Source: an uncultured Bacilli bacterium
Lineage (GTDB): Bacteria; Bacillota_I; Bacilli_A; RF39; UBA660
Assembly (NCBI GenBank): GCA_944363745.1
Contig: CALVVD010000025.1
Coordinates: 1-10,878, forward strand
DNA: 10,878 bases
Reading direction: 5' to 3'
Shown here: one piece after another, positions 1-6,196 of the stretch
How positions within the stretch are numbered: the stretch's first letter is position 1
How the letters are laid out: each line of letters opens with the position of its first letter
The notes under the pieces: generated by a model
Database searches by the model: none
Told to the model about the DNA's origin: nothing
What the model saw: only the letters and a program-made list of their open reading frames with translations
Made by a program: the position numbers and the translations under genes

Positions 1-10
1 AATCATGAAA

Positions 11-48
11 AAAACTGATAAACAGATTAATTCTTATTTATCAGTTTT
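11..48 (-). terminator. Intrinsic terminator for an off-window or lost leftward gene
   Basis: A perfect 12-bp inverted repeat (AAAACTGATAAA at 11-22, TTTATCAGTTTT at 37-48) has a 14-nt loop. Read on the minus strand the stem is followed by seven T (complement of 8-14), which is a better U-tract than on the plus strand, where TTTT is followed by ATATTTT. It may work in both directions. No confident gene ends at it inside the window. Confidence 0.55.
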
Positions 49-121
49 ATATTTTGACTACTTTTTCAGCAGTCTCGTTTAGACAATGTCTTTTTATTAT
101 GTTCCGGGATAGGAACAGGAT
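49..121. other. Gene-free left flank of the IS with small hairpins
   Basis: No gene is supported here. There is an imperfect hairpin at 56-74 (GACTACT against AGCAGTC, one mismatch), a 4-bp hairpin at 81-91 (AGAC, AAT, GTCT) followed by a T-run, and a 5-bp hairpin at 101-116 (GTTCC against GGAAC). Part of this stretch may belong to the left end of the IS200 element, because the exact cleavage site cannot be read from one copy. Confidence 0.4.
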
Positions 122-126
122 AAAAC

Positions 127-143
127 CACCCGCTATGCGGGTG
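127..143. repeat. Left-end subterminal hairpin of the IS200 element
   Basis: A perfect 7-bp stem (CACCCGC/GCGGGTG) with the loop TAT. It resembles the right-end hairpin at 797-815 in its arms and in the preceding AAAACCACCC. In IS200 such a structure also acts as a barrier to transcription entering from outside; here no T-run follows, so transposase recognition is the better-supported role. Confidence 0.7.
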
Positions 144-172
144 AGACCTGAAAAAGCGATAGCGTTAAGAGA

Positions 173-246
173 AAAATAAATCCTCCTTTGATATAATAGA
201 AAATGGTCTGCCAACCAAAATCTAAAATCAAGGGAGGATTTATTTT
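173..246 (+). promoter_or_regulatory. Fold-back hairpin that hides the tnpA ribosome binding site
   Basis: The arms at 173-192 and 227-246 can form 20 pairs (19 Watson-Crick, one G-U) around a 34-nt loop. The right arm contains the whole tnpA Shine-Dalgarno sequence (AGGGAGG, 231-237) and ends directly before the ATG at 247. The element's own -10 box overlaps the end of the left arm (192-197), so a transcript started there begins near 203 and lacks the left arm. Only transcripts entering from outside would carry both arms and be silenced. IS200 and IS10 are known to block translation of read-through transcripts by this type of hairpin; applying it here is inference from the sequence geometry. 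Confidence 0.75.
189..197 (+). promoter_or_regulatory. tnpA promoter, extended -10
   Basis: TGA followed by a perfect TATAAT (192-197) forms a TGN-extended -10 box. No good -35 is seen 17 nt upstream (GAGAAA at 169-174), as is common for extended -10 promoters. The predicted start is near 203-205, about 40 nt before the tnpA ATG. Confidence 0.6.
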
Positions 247-714
247 ATGAGAAGAAAAAACGATGATGAAAGTTCTTTATCTCATACAAGATGGAACTGT
301 CAATATCACATAGTCTTCACCCCAAAATATCGAAGAAAAGCAATTTATAGAAAATTACGTCGAGATATAGGTGTATATTTAAGAAGACTATGTGATTATA
401 AGGGAGTTGAGATAGTAGAAGCTCAAGCATGCCCGGATCATATACATATGTTAGTGAAGATTCCACCTAAGATAAGTGTATCATCATTTATGGGATATTT
501 GAAAGGAAAAAGTTCATTAATGATTTTCGAAGAGCATGCAAATTTAAAATATAATTATGGAAATCGCCATTTTTGGGCTGAAGGATATTATGTAAGTACA
601 GTAGGTCTCAATAAAAATACAATAAAAAGATATATACAAAATCAAGATTTAGAGGATAAAATAAAAGACCAGAGAAGTTTGAAGGAATATAAGGACCCGT
701 TTACGGGTAAGTAA
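247..714 (+). CDS. tnpA: IS200-type Y1 (HUH) transposase TnpA
   Basis: This is the transposase of an IS200/IS605-family element. It cuts and rejoins single-stranded DNA at the element ends using one catalytic tyrosine, and works as a dimer. At 155 aa it has the normal IS200 length. The N-terminal half carries the family pattern HIVFTPKYR (21-29). The metal-binding HUH motif is His65-Ile-His67 in CPDHIHMLV. The aromatic block RHFWAEGYYVSTVG (107-120) follows, and the catalytic helix reads RYIQNQ with Tyr129 and Gln133 in the expected Y-x3-Q spacing, so the enzyme looks active. The ATG at 247 is preceded by GGAGG (233-237) at 9 nt spacing, inside a sequestering hairpin. The 3' end of the gene contains a small hairpin (695-708) that is explained by coding. 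No second IS gene is present. Confidence 0.95.
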   Translation: MRRKNDDESSLSHTRWNCQYHIVFTPKYRRKAIYRKLRRDIGVYLRRLCDYKGVEIVEAQACPDHIHMLVKIPPKISVSSFMGYLKGKSSLMIFEEHANLKYNYGNRHFWAEGYYVSTVGLNKNTIKRYIQNQDLEDKIKDQRSLKEYKDPFTGK

Positions 715-730
715 GAGTGACAAAGGCAAT

Positions 731-786
731 TGGCAGACTAAAAGAGCTACCAAATGGTAGCTGCCAGTGTCAAGCCTTATAGGCTT
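731..786 (+). repeat. Two hairpins in the tnpA 3' region
   Basis: The first has AGCTACC (745-751) pairing with GGTAGCT (756-762) around AAAT, extended after an internal loop by TGGC (731-734) with GCCA (763-766). The second has AAGCC (772-776) pairing with GGCTT (782-786) around TTATA. Together with the right-end hairpin at 797-815 they form a chain of three stems between the tnpA stop codon and the IS end. They may be part of the transposition end, a stable mRNA 3' region, or a small RNA; the sequence alone does not decide. Confidence 0.6.
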
Positions 787-796
787 CAGAGAAAAA

Positions 797-823
797 CCAC
801 CCTTTTTAAGGGTGGATTTTTAC
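797..823 (+). terminator. Right-end hairpin of the IS, also a probable tnpA terminator
   Basis: An 8-bp perfect stem (CCACCCTT 797-804, AAGGGTGG 808-815) with a 3-nt loop is followed by ATTTTTAC. Stem strength and T-run fit an intrinsic terminator for tnpA. The arms match those of the left-end hairpin, which fits the subterminal palindrome used by TnpA. Both functions can coexist. Confidence 0.7.
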
Positions 824-863
824 TATAATTAAATTTGTAAGAATAGTAAAAAATCATTTTAAA

Positions 864-874
864 TGGTATATAAT
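864..874 (+). promoter_or_regulatory. Probable promoter of the ABC transporter gene
   Basis: TGGTATATAAT contains a perfect -10 hexamer (TATAAT, 869-874), or alternatively a TGN-extended TATATA (867-872). No convincing -35 is seen. The start would lie about 15 nt before the ribosome binding site at 884-889. It lies just outside the IS right end. Confidence 0.45.
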
Positions 875-894
875 ATATTTTAGAGGAGGAATTT

Positions 895-3225
895 ATGCTT
901 GAGTTAAAGAATATAAATAAAAGTTATAAGACAGGAGATTTTGTTCAACATGCTTTAAATGATGTTAGTTTAAAGTTTAGAAAGTGTGAGTTTGTCGCTA
1001 TTTTGGGAAGTAGTGGTAGTGGTAAGACTACTCTTTTAAATATTCTTGGAGGACTTGATAGATATGATAGTGGGGACTTAATCATTAATAATAAAAGTAC
1101 TAAGAAGTTTAAAAGTGTGGAATGGGACTATTATCGTAATAATTGTGTTGGTTTTATCTTTCAGTCATATAACTTAATTAGTCATATTAGTGTTTTAGAA
1201 AATGTAGAGATGGCTTTAATACTTAGTGGTTATAAAAAGAAAGATAGAAAGGTTAAAGCACTTGAAGCTTTAGATAAAGTTGGTCTTAAAGACCATGCCC
1301 ATAAAAAGCCTAATCAGTTATCTGGAGGACAGATGCAAAGGGTTGCCATTGCTAGGGCTCTTGTTAATGACCCTGAGATTATACTTGCAGATGAACCTAC
1401 GGGGGCATTAGACTCTGTTACTAGTGTTCAGATAATGGATCTTATTAAAGAAATTTCTAAAGATAAGTTAGTTATTATGGTTACTCATAATAGAGAACTT
1501 GCAGAGGATTATGCAACTAGAGTTATTGAACTTAAAGATGGAAAGATTTTAAGTGATAGTAAGCCTGTTAAAGATAAAGAGAATTCTAAAGATAAAGTAA
1601 CTATTAAAAAGACTGTACTTGGATATGGGGCAGCGTTAAAACTTTCTTTTAATAATATTAAGACTAAGAAAGGTAGAACATTCTTAACATCTTTTGCAGC
1701 ATCTATTGGTATTATTGGTATTGCTTTAATACTTTCTTTGTCTAATGGCTTTCAAAAGAAAATAGATGAATATGAAGCGGATAGTTTATCACAGATGCCT
1801 ATTACGATTAGTACCCAGGCTATGAATATAAATGAAGAAGTTATGCAGGAGATGACTAGTAATAGAGATAAACATGAAGAGTATACTAATAAGAACGTTA
1901 TTTATCCTAGAGAAAATAGTTTAGAGACTATGATGCATTTTAATACTATTAATGATGATTATATTAATTATATAGAATCTATGGATAAAGATAATGTTTC
2001 TGCTATTAGTTATGAGTACGGTACTACTTTAAATGTTGTTACTAGAAATGCGGATGGTACTTATGGATTAGTTCCTACTAGTACTAATTATAGTATGTCT
2101 ACTACATCTATAACAGGTGTTATGGGTTGGAGTTTATATGCTGATAAAGTTAATGGTAAGAGCATGTTAGAAGATAATTATGATGTTTTAGCAGGCTCTA
2201 TAGATAAAGATACTCCTAGCGTTGTTATTGCTGTTAATTCTCGTAATGAGTTAGATAGTGGTACTTTAGAACAACTTGGATTTGATACAAGTAGCAAGAT
2301 ATCTTTTGATAATATCTTAAATAAAGAGTTTAAAGTAATTCCTAATGATATTTACTATAATGAAATTAATAATTATTTTGTTCCTAGTAAAGATTATGAA
2401 GATATGTATAATAGTAGTGATGCAATTACAGTTAAAGTTACTGCTATTATAAGGGGAAAAGAAGATAAAAATTCTTTAACTCAGTCAGGAATTTACTATA
2501 ATTCTGCATTAGTAGATGAGGTTATTAATAAAAATAAAGATAGTGATATTGTTAATAGACAAAAAGAAGTCGATTATAATGTTTTAACAGGTCAAGCTTT
2601 TGATGATACAACATCTACTGTTACTAAAGATAATATTTTAGGGGTGTTAGGTGCAGAAGTAACTCCTTCAATTATTTATATTTATCCAAAAGACTTTGAT
2701 ACTAAAGACTATATTACAGATTATTTAGATAACTATAATGAAGGTAAAGATGAAAGTGACCAAGTATTATATACTGATTATGCTTCTTTGATTAGTACTT
2801 TATCTGGTAGTATTATGGATGCTGTTACTTATGTCTTGATAGCATTTTCATCAATATCTCTTGTGGTATCTTGTATTATGATTGCGATTATTACTTATAT
2901 TTCTGTACTTGAGAGAACTAAAGAGATTGGTATTTTAAGGGCTTTAGGGGCAAGAGGTAAAGATATAACTCGGGTATTTAATGCGGAAACCTTTATTATT
3001 GGAGTATGTAGTGGTGTCTTAGGTCTTGTTATAGCATACTTATTAACATTCCCAATTAATTCATTAATAGAGAGTTTAGCTGATCTTCCTAATGTTGCTA
3101 GTCTTAATCCTGTCCATGCTATTATCCTTTTAATAATTAGTGTAACCTTGACAGTTTTAAGTGGGTTTATTCCATCTCGTATGGCTAGTAAGAAAGATCC
3201 TGTTATTGCACTTAGAACAGAATAA
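895..3225 (+). CDS. MacB/FtsX-type ABC transporter, fused ATPase and permease
   Basis: This is a fused ABC exporter-type (mechanotransmission) protein of 776 aa. Residues 1-225 are a LolD/MacB-like ATPase: Walker A GSSGSGKT (38-45), Q-loop Gln90, signature LSGGQ (142-146), Walker B ending Asp166-Glu167, D-loop ALD (171-173) and H-loop His198. A linker is followed by a first membrane helix (about 263-284), a large extracytoplasmic region of about 360 residues, and three C-terminal helices (about 645-671, 698-720 and 742-764). The loop after the second helix has the FtsX/MacB pattern ERTKEIGILRALGA. The ATG has AGGAGG at 884-889, spacing 5. Proteins of this type usually dimerise and move peptides or lipids, or transmit force across the envelope. 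No adaptor, sensor kinase or bacteriocin gene lies beside it, so the substrate is unknown. It is followed by a tRNA gene and is probably monocistronic. Confidence 0.92.
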   Translation: MLELKNINKSYKTGDFVQHALNDVSLKFRKCEFVAILGSSGSGKTTLLNILGGLDRYDSGDLIINNKSTKKFKSVEWDYYRNNCVGFIFQSYNLISHISVLENVEMALILSGYKKKDRKVKALEALDKVGLKDHAHKKPNQLSGGQMQRVAIARALVNDPEIILADEPTGALDSVTSVQIMDLIKEISKDKLVIMVTHNRELAEDYATRVIELKDGKILSDSKPVKDKENSKDKVTIKKTVLGYGAALKLSFNNIKTKKGRTFLTSFAASIGIIGIALILSLSNGFQKKIDEYEADSLSQMPITISTQAMNINEEVMQEMTSNRDKHEEYTNKNVIYPRENSLETMMHFNTINDDYINYIESMDKDNVSAISYEYGTTLNVVTRNADGTYGLVPTSTNYSMSTTSITGVMGWSLYADKVNGKSMLEDNYDVLAGSIDKDTPSVVIAVNSRNELDSGTLEQLGFDTSSKISFDNILNKEFKVIPNDIYYNEINNYFVPSKDYEDMYNSSDAITVKVTAIIRGKEDKNSLTQSGIYYNSALVDEVINKNKDSDIVNRQKEVDYNVLTGQAFDDTTSTVTKDNILGVLGAEVTPSIIYIYPKDFDTKDYITDYLDNYNEGKDESDQVLYTDYASLISTLSGSIMDAVTYVLIAFSSISLVVSCIMIAIITYISVLERTKEIGILRALGARGKDITRVFNAETFIIGVCSGVLGLVIAYLLTFPINSLIESLADLPNVASLNPVHAIILLIISVTLTVLSGFIPSRMASKKDPVIALRTE

Positions 3226-3239
3226 CTTTCATAATTTAG

Positions 3240-3272
3240 AAAACTTTGCTATAATAAAGTAGTAAAGTTTTT
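3240..3272 (+). terminator. Weak A/T-rich terminator-like hairpin between the ABC gene and the tRNA
   Basis: AAAACTTT (3240-3247) pairs with AAAGTTTT (3264-3271) and the descending arm ends in five T. The stem contains only one G-C pair, so it may be a weak terminator for the ABC gene. The tRNA promoter -10 box lies inside its 16-nt loop. Confidence 0.35.
3247..3255 (+). promoter_or_regulatory. tRNA-Thr promoter, extended -10
   Basis: TGC followed by TATAAT (3250-3255). The predicted start near 3262 leaves a leader of about 13 nt before the tRNA at 3275. No good -35 is seen. Confidence 0.6.
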
Positions 3273-3274
3273 AT

Positions 3275-3350
3275 GCCGACTTAGCTCAGATGGTAGAGCA
3301 ACTCATTCGTAATGAGTAGGTCAAAGGTTCGAATCCTTTAGTCGGCACCA
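3275..3350 (+). tRNA. tRNA-Thr (anticodon CGT)
   Basis: A 76-nt cloverleaf with the acceptor stem GCCGACT (3275-3281) against AGTCGGC (3340-3346), discriminator A (3347) and encoded CCA (3348-3350). The D-arm begins AGCTCAGATGGTAGAGC. The anticodon arm is ACTCA (3301-3305), loop TTCGTAA, TGAGT (3313-3317), with anticodon CGT at 3308-3310, which reads ACG (Thr). The T-arm contains GGTTCGAATCC. It has its own promoter and no clear terminator before 3420. Confidence 0.97.
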
Positions 3351-3427
3351 TTTAAAAAGAGAATTTAGATTTGTATAGAATATATACGTTATATTACATA
3401 AATAAGATATTTTTATTAGTTCTTTGG

Positions 3428-3456
3428 TTGAAAAAGATAACTCATCATGATATGAT
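3428..3456 (+). promoter_or_regulatory. Promoter of the cdaA operon
   Basis: TTGAAA (3428-3433) and TATGAT (3451-3456) are separated by 17 nt, with TGA directly before the -10 box (3448-3450). This is the best -35/-10 pair in the window. The predicted start near 3463 is about 30 nt before the first gene. Confidence 0.7.
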
Positions 3457-3493
3457 AGATAATGAATAAAAGATGGAAGGTGGTTGTCTTTAT

Positions 3494-4009
3494 ATGGATA
3501 TGATAATTGAGTTTTTTAGGGATACACTTGATGGCCCTTTTTATATCGTGTGGGTAGTTGTTCTTGTTATTCTTATTTTTGCTTGTATTGGTTATTTAGC
3601 GGAAAAAGGCATTAATAAGAAAAAAGAAAAAGAAAAATATGCTACTGTTAATGATACTGCTAATACAGAAACTATACAGGATGCTGTAGTTAGTGAACCA
3701 AGGCCTAATACTACTCAAGTAGATAGTACACCTACTTCATCTTTTGTAGCAGAACCAGTTGTAACTACTAATGTAAATACCTCTTCTCCTGTTGGTGAAG
3801 TTAGTATGCCAGTTAGTGAGGTTGCAGTATCAAATGTTCAAGATACTTCTGTTGTTACTCCTCAAGTTACAAATAATGTTACACCGCAAGCTCAAGTTCA
3901 AACGCAACAGTCAGATGTTACTAATGTAGAAAATAATAATTCTACTACTGAAGTTGATAATAACGTAGTTATTCCAACTATAAATCAAGATGTTAATAAT
4001 AAAAGTTAG
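3494..4009 (+). CDS. Unrecognised single-pass membrane protein with long polar tail, first gene of the cdaA operon
   Basis: I do not recognise this protein. From the ATG at 3494 it has 171 aa. An upstream in-frame ATG at 3473 would give 178 aa but lacks a ribosome binding site, while AAGGTGG (3477-3483) lies 10 nt before 3494. One hydrophobic helix (about residues 14-36: FYIVWVVVLVILIFACIGYL) is followed by a strongly basic stretch (KGINKKKEKEK), which by the positive-inside rule puts the C-terminus in the cytoplasm. The remaining roughly 120 residues are low complexity, rich in Thr, Val, Ser, Gln, Asn and Pro, and probably disordered. The stop codon overlaps the ribosome binding site of cdaA, with an 11-nt gap, so the two are surely co-transcribed. 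A role with CdaA is inferred from position only. The bitopic layout is also seen in cell-division and scaffold proteins. Confidence 0.75.
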   Translation: MDMIIEFFRDTLDGPFYIVWVVVLVILIFACIGYLAEKGINKKKEKEKYATVNDTANTETIQDAVVSEPRPNTTQVDSTPTSSFVAEPVVTTNVNTSSPVGEVSMPVSEVAVSNVQDTSVVTPQVTNNVTPQAQVQTQQSDVTNVENNNSTTEVDNNVVIPTINQDVNNKS

Positions 4010-4020
4010 GAGAAGATGTT

Positions 4021-4854
4021 ATGGTTATTACAGTTACTAGTGTTATAACAATTATTAAAAAAATTATAGATATTTCTATAGTTTGGTTAATGTTTTATAT
4101 AATTTTAAAAAATATTAGAAATAGTGTTAAGTTGACATTACTATTTAAGGGTGTAATCATTATTATTGCCTTAAAAATAATTAGTGATGTGTGTGGTTTT
4201 ACGACTGTTGGTTTGCTTCTTGAATATGTTATTATGTATGGACCACTTGCTTTAATAGTAATATTTCAACCAGAAATTAGAAATATTCTTGAACAGTTAG
4301 GTCGTAATCAACTTTTAGGTAGACATAAAGTTTTAACGGTTGATGAGCGAGAACATATGGTATATGAATTAGTTCAAGCGATGGATTATATGAGAAAACA
4401 AAAGATTGGTGCTTTGATTGTTTTAGAGCGAGATATTAGTTTAGGTAATTATATTGATAAAGCTAAGAAGATATATGCTGATTTATCAAGTGATTTATTA
4501 ATAGCTATTTTCTATGAAGGTAATCCTTTACATGATGGAGGAGTTATTATTCAAGGAGATAGGATAACTTGTGCAGGAGCGGTTTTTCCTACTAGTAGTA
4601 ATCCAAAGATTAATAAAAGACTTGGTACTAGACATAGAGCAGCGGTTGGTGTTACAGAAGAGACAGATTGTATATCTTTAGTTGTATCTGAGGAAACTGG
4701 TCGTTTATCTGTTGCTATTAAGGGAGAACTTTTCTATAATTTATCAATAGAAGATGTTAGAATGATGTTAATTGATGAGTTGAAACCTAAAGCTAATAGT
4801 GATTTAGATGAAGAAGAGTTAGAAGAGGAAGAGATATATGAAGAAAATAATTAG
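4021..4854 (+). CDS. cdaA: Diadenylate cyclase CdaA (DacA, YbbP family)
   Basis: CdaA condenses two ATP into the second messenger c-di-AMP at the cytoplasmic face of the membrane; c-di-AMP controls potassium and osmolyte uptake and cell-wall homeostasis in Gram-positive bacteria. At 277 aa it has the normal length. Three N-terminal membrane helices (about 13-30, 38-57 and 63-82) end in the family segment ALIVIFQPEIRNILEQLGR. The DAC domain spans about 105-252, with HDGG (171-174) at the catalytic DGA position, GTRHRAA (202-208) as the RHR motif, and SEETG (223-227). The third residue of the DGA motif is Gly instead of Ala, a conservative change that probably keeps activity. The C-terminus is a very acidic tail (261-276). 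The ribosome binding site AGGAG overlaps the stop of the preceding gene, and the 3' end overlaps cdaR by 17 nt. Confidence 0.95.
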   Translation: MVITVTSVITIIKKIIDISIVWLMFYIILKNIRNSVKLTLLFKGVIIIIALKIISDVCGFTTVGLLLEYVIMYGPLALIVIFQPEIRNILEQLGRNQLLGRHKVLTVDEREHMVYELVQAMDYMRKQKIGALIVLERDISLGNYIDKAKKIYADLSSDLLIAIFYEGNPLHDGGVIIQGDRITCAGAVFPTSSNPKINKRLGTRHRAAVGVTEETDCISLVVSEETGRLSVAIKGELFYNLSIEDVRMMLIDELKPKANSDLDEEELEEEEIYEENN

Positions 4855-6196
4855 AGGTATTGGAAAATTCTTTCATCATATCGGAGCATTTTTTGATAAA
4901 TGGTTAATTACTCCTATTACAAAACTTGTTTTGAAAATTACAGATTTTTCCAAAAAGAATAGTAAAGGTATAGAGAAACTTCTTGGTAAAAAACAGACTT
5001 TAATTGTTGTTAGTTTAATACTTTCATTAGCAGTATTCTTTATTATTGATAGTGAAAGTAATACAATTATTGATCAGTATGCAGAAGTTTTATATAATCA
5101 AAAAGTTACGGCTACATATAATGAAGAAGCTTATGTAGTAGAAGGATTGCCTAGTAGTGTTGATATAACTTTAGTAGGACAGAAAAGACATATCTTCTTA
5201 GCTAAACAATATCCTAGTAGTGGTGTTACAGTAGATTTAACAGGACTTAAACCAGGACAACATAAAGTAACACTTAAATATACACAACAGTTAAAATCAA
5301 TTGATTATAGACTTGATCCATCTACAGTTACTGTTACAATTTATGATAAAGTAAGTCAAACTAAGTCACTTACTTATGATGTATTACATCAAGATGATTT
5401 AGATAGTAAATTAAATATCGATAATGTAGAGCTTGATCGTAGTGAAGTTATTGTTAAGGGTGCTGAGTATAAACTAGATAAAGTTGCTACTGTTAGAGCT
5501 TTAGTTGATGTTGATGATTTCCCTAAACAAGAAGCTGGTGAATTAACATTAAAAGATGTACCACTTGTTGCTTATGATACTAATGGTAAAGTTGTAGATG
5601 TTGAGATTGTTCCTAAGAATGTAACTGCTAAAGTAACTATTTCTTCTCCATCTAAAGAAGTACCTATTGAAATTGTTCCTAAGGGCGATCTTGCTTTTGG
5701 TAAAGCGATTAAATCACTTAGTAGTAGTATAGATAGTGTAACTGTTTATGGTAGTCAGGAAGCGCTTGATAAGCTTGATTCATTAGAAGTTGAAGTGGAT
5801 GTTACTGGACTTGAAAATGATAAAGAGTATACTGTTACTTTAAAACGACCTAATGGTATTACGGAGATAAGTGAAAGTACAATTACAGTAAATGTTACTC
5901 TTGATGATTCTACTACTAGAGAGTTTGATAATATATCTATTGCAACTGAGAATTTAGATACATCTCAATATAAAGTTCAAGCATTGTCGGAAGCAGATAG
6001 TAAAGTTACAGTTGTTGTTACTGGTAGTAAATCAATTATTGATAATATTGATCCTTCTATTATTACTGCTTATGTTGATTTAGATGGACTTGGTGTAGGA
6101 GAACATGAAGTAGAAGTAAAAGTTAGAGGGGACGATGTTAAATTAAGTTATGCTTCTAAGACTAAGAAAGTTAAAGTAAGGATAACGGCTAATTAA
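4838..6196 (+). CDS. cdaR: CdaA regulator CdaR (YbbR-domain protein)
   Basis: CdaR binds CdaA at the membrane and modulates c-di-AMP synthesis. The protein has 452 aa, with a basic amphipathic N-terminal segment of about 50 residues, one membrane helix (about 54-70, TLIVVSLILSLAVFFII), and an extracytoplasmic part that reads as four YbbR-like repeats (about 85-170, 175-270, 272-357 and 363-450). The repeats show patterns such as VDLTGLKPGQHKV, VDVTGLENDKEYTV and VDLDGLGVGEHEV, followed by P-x-x-V(T)-type strands. The N-terminal cytoplasmic segment is longer than in the usual family layout, where the helix is close to the start. The start at 4838 lies inside cdaA with AGAGG (4824-4828) upstream, so the pair is translationally coupled. 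Normally glmM follows cdaR; here a terminator follows instead. Confidence 0.93.
   Translation: MKKIIRGIGKFFHHIGAFFDKWLITPITKLVLKITDFSKKNSKGIEKLLGKKQTLIVVSLILSLAVFFIIDSESNTIIDQYAEVLYNQKVTATYNEEAYVVEGLPSSVDITLVGQKRHIFLAKQYPSSGVTVDLTGLKPGQHKVTLKYTQQLKSIDYRLDPSTVTVTIYDKVSQTKSLTYDVLHQDDLDSKLNIDNVELDRSEVIVKGAEYKLDKVATVRALVDVDDFPKQEAGELTLKDVPLVAYDTNGKVVDVEIVPKNVTAKVTISSPSKEVPIEIVPKGDLAFGKAIKSLSSSIDSVTVYGSQEALDKLDSLEVEVDVTGLENDKEYTVTLKRPNGITEISESTITVNVTLDDSTTREFDNISIATENLDTSQYKVQALSEADSKVTVVVTGSKSIIDNIDPSIITAYVDLDGLGVGEHEVEVKVRGDDVKLSYASKTKKVKVRITAN

Larger units (their letters stand above)
122..823 (+). mobile_element. IS200-type insertion sequence (IS200/IS605 family, tnpA only); ends approximate
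   Basis: A single Y1 transposase gene is flanked by two subterminal hairpins with related arms. The left one is at 127-143 (CACCCGC, loop TAT, GCGGGTG) and the right one at 797-815 (CCACCCTT, loop TTT, AAGGGTGG). Both are preceded by the same ten bases, AAAACCACCC, at 122-131 and 793-802. IS200/IS605 elements have no classical terminal inverted repeats; their transposase recognises such hairpins as single-stranded DNA and cuts a little outside them, so the true ends may lie some 10-20 nt beyond the limits given. No tnpB or iscB is present. The element appears intact, since tnpA, promoter, ribosome binding site control and both hairpins are all there. Confidence 0.85.

Noticed and set aside
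47..244. Open frame of about 65 codons on the minus strand, ending directly before the terminator at 11-48
   Set aside because: It has no ATG and no start codon at a sensible distance from the AGGAGG on that strand (182-187), and it runs through the IS left-end hairpin and the fold-back arms. It is most likely a by-product of the IS end, although a short fragment of an interrupted gene cannot be fully excluded.
695..708. Hairpin ACCCG-TTTA-CGGGT near the end of tnpA, considered as a third IS-end palindrome
   Set aside because: It lies within codons for the C-terminal DPFTG residues and is not preceded by AAAACCACCC as the two end hairpins are.
895..3225. Frequent ACTAGT hexamers in the ABC transporter gene, considered as a repeat or binding motif
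   Set aside because: They follow from the preferred Thr and Ser codons ACT and AGT and are in frame with the gene.
3351..3427. Small A/T hairpins after the tRNA (for example AATATA-TACGT-TATATT), considered as a riboswitch or terminator
   Set aside because: The stems are only 5-6 A-T pairs, without a T-run or any riboswitch-like conserved G/C motif; they are expected by chance in DNA of this composition.
3473..3493. Upstream ATG giving a 178-aa form of the first cdaA-operon protein
   Set aside because: No ribosome binding site precedes it, and the best one (AAGGTGG, 3477-3483) lies inside this extension and serves the ATG at 3494.
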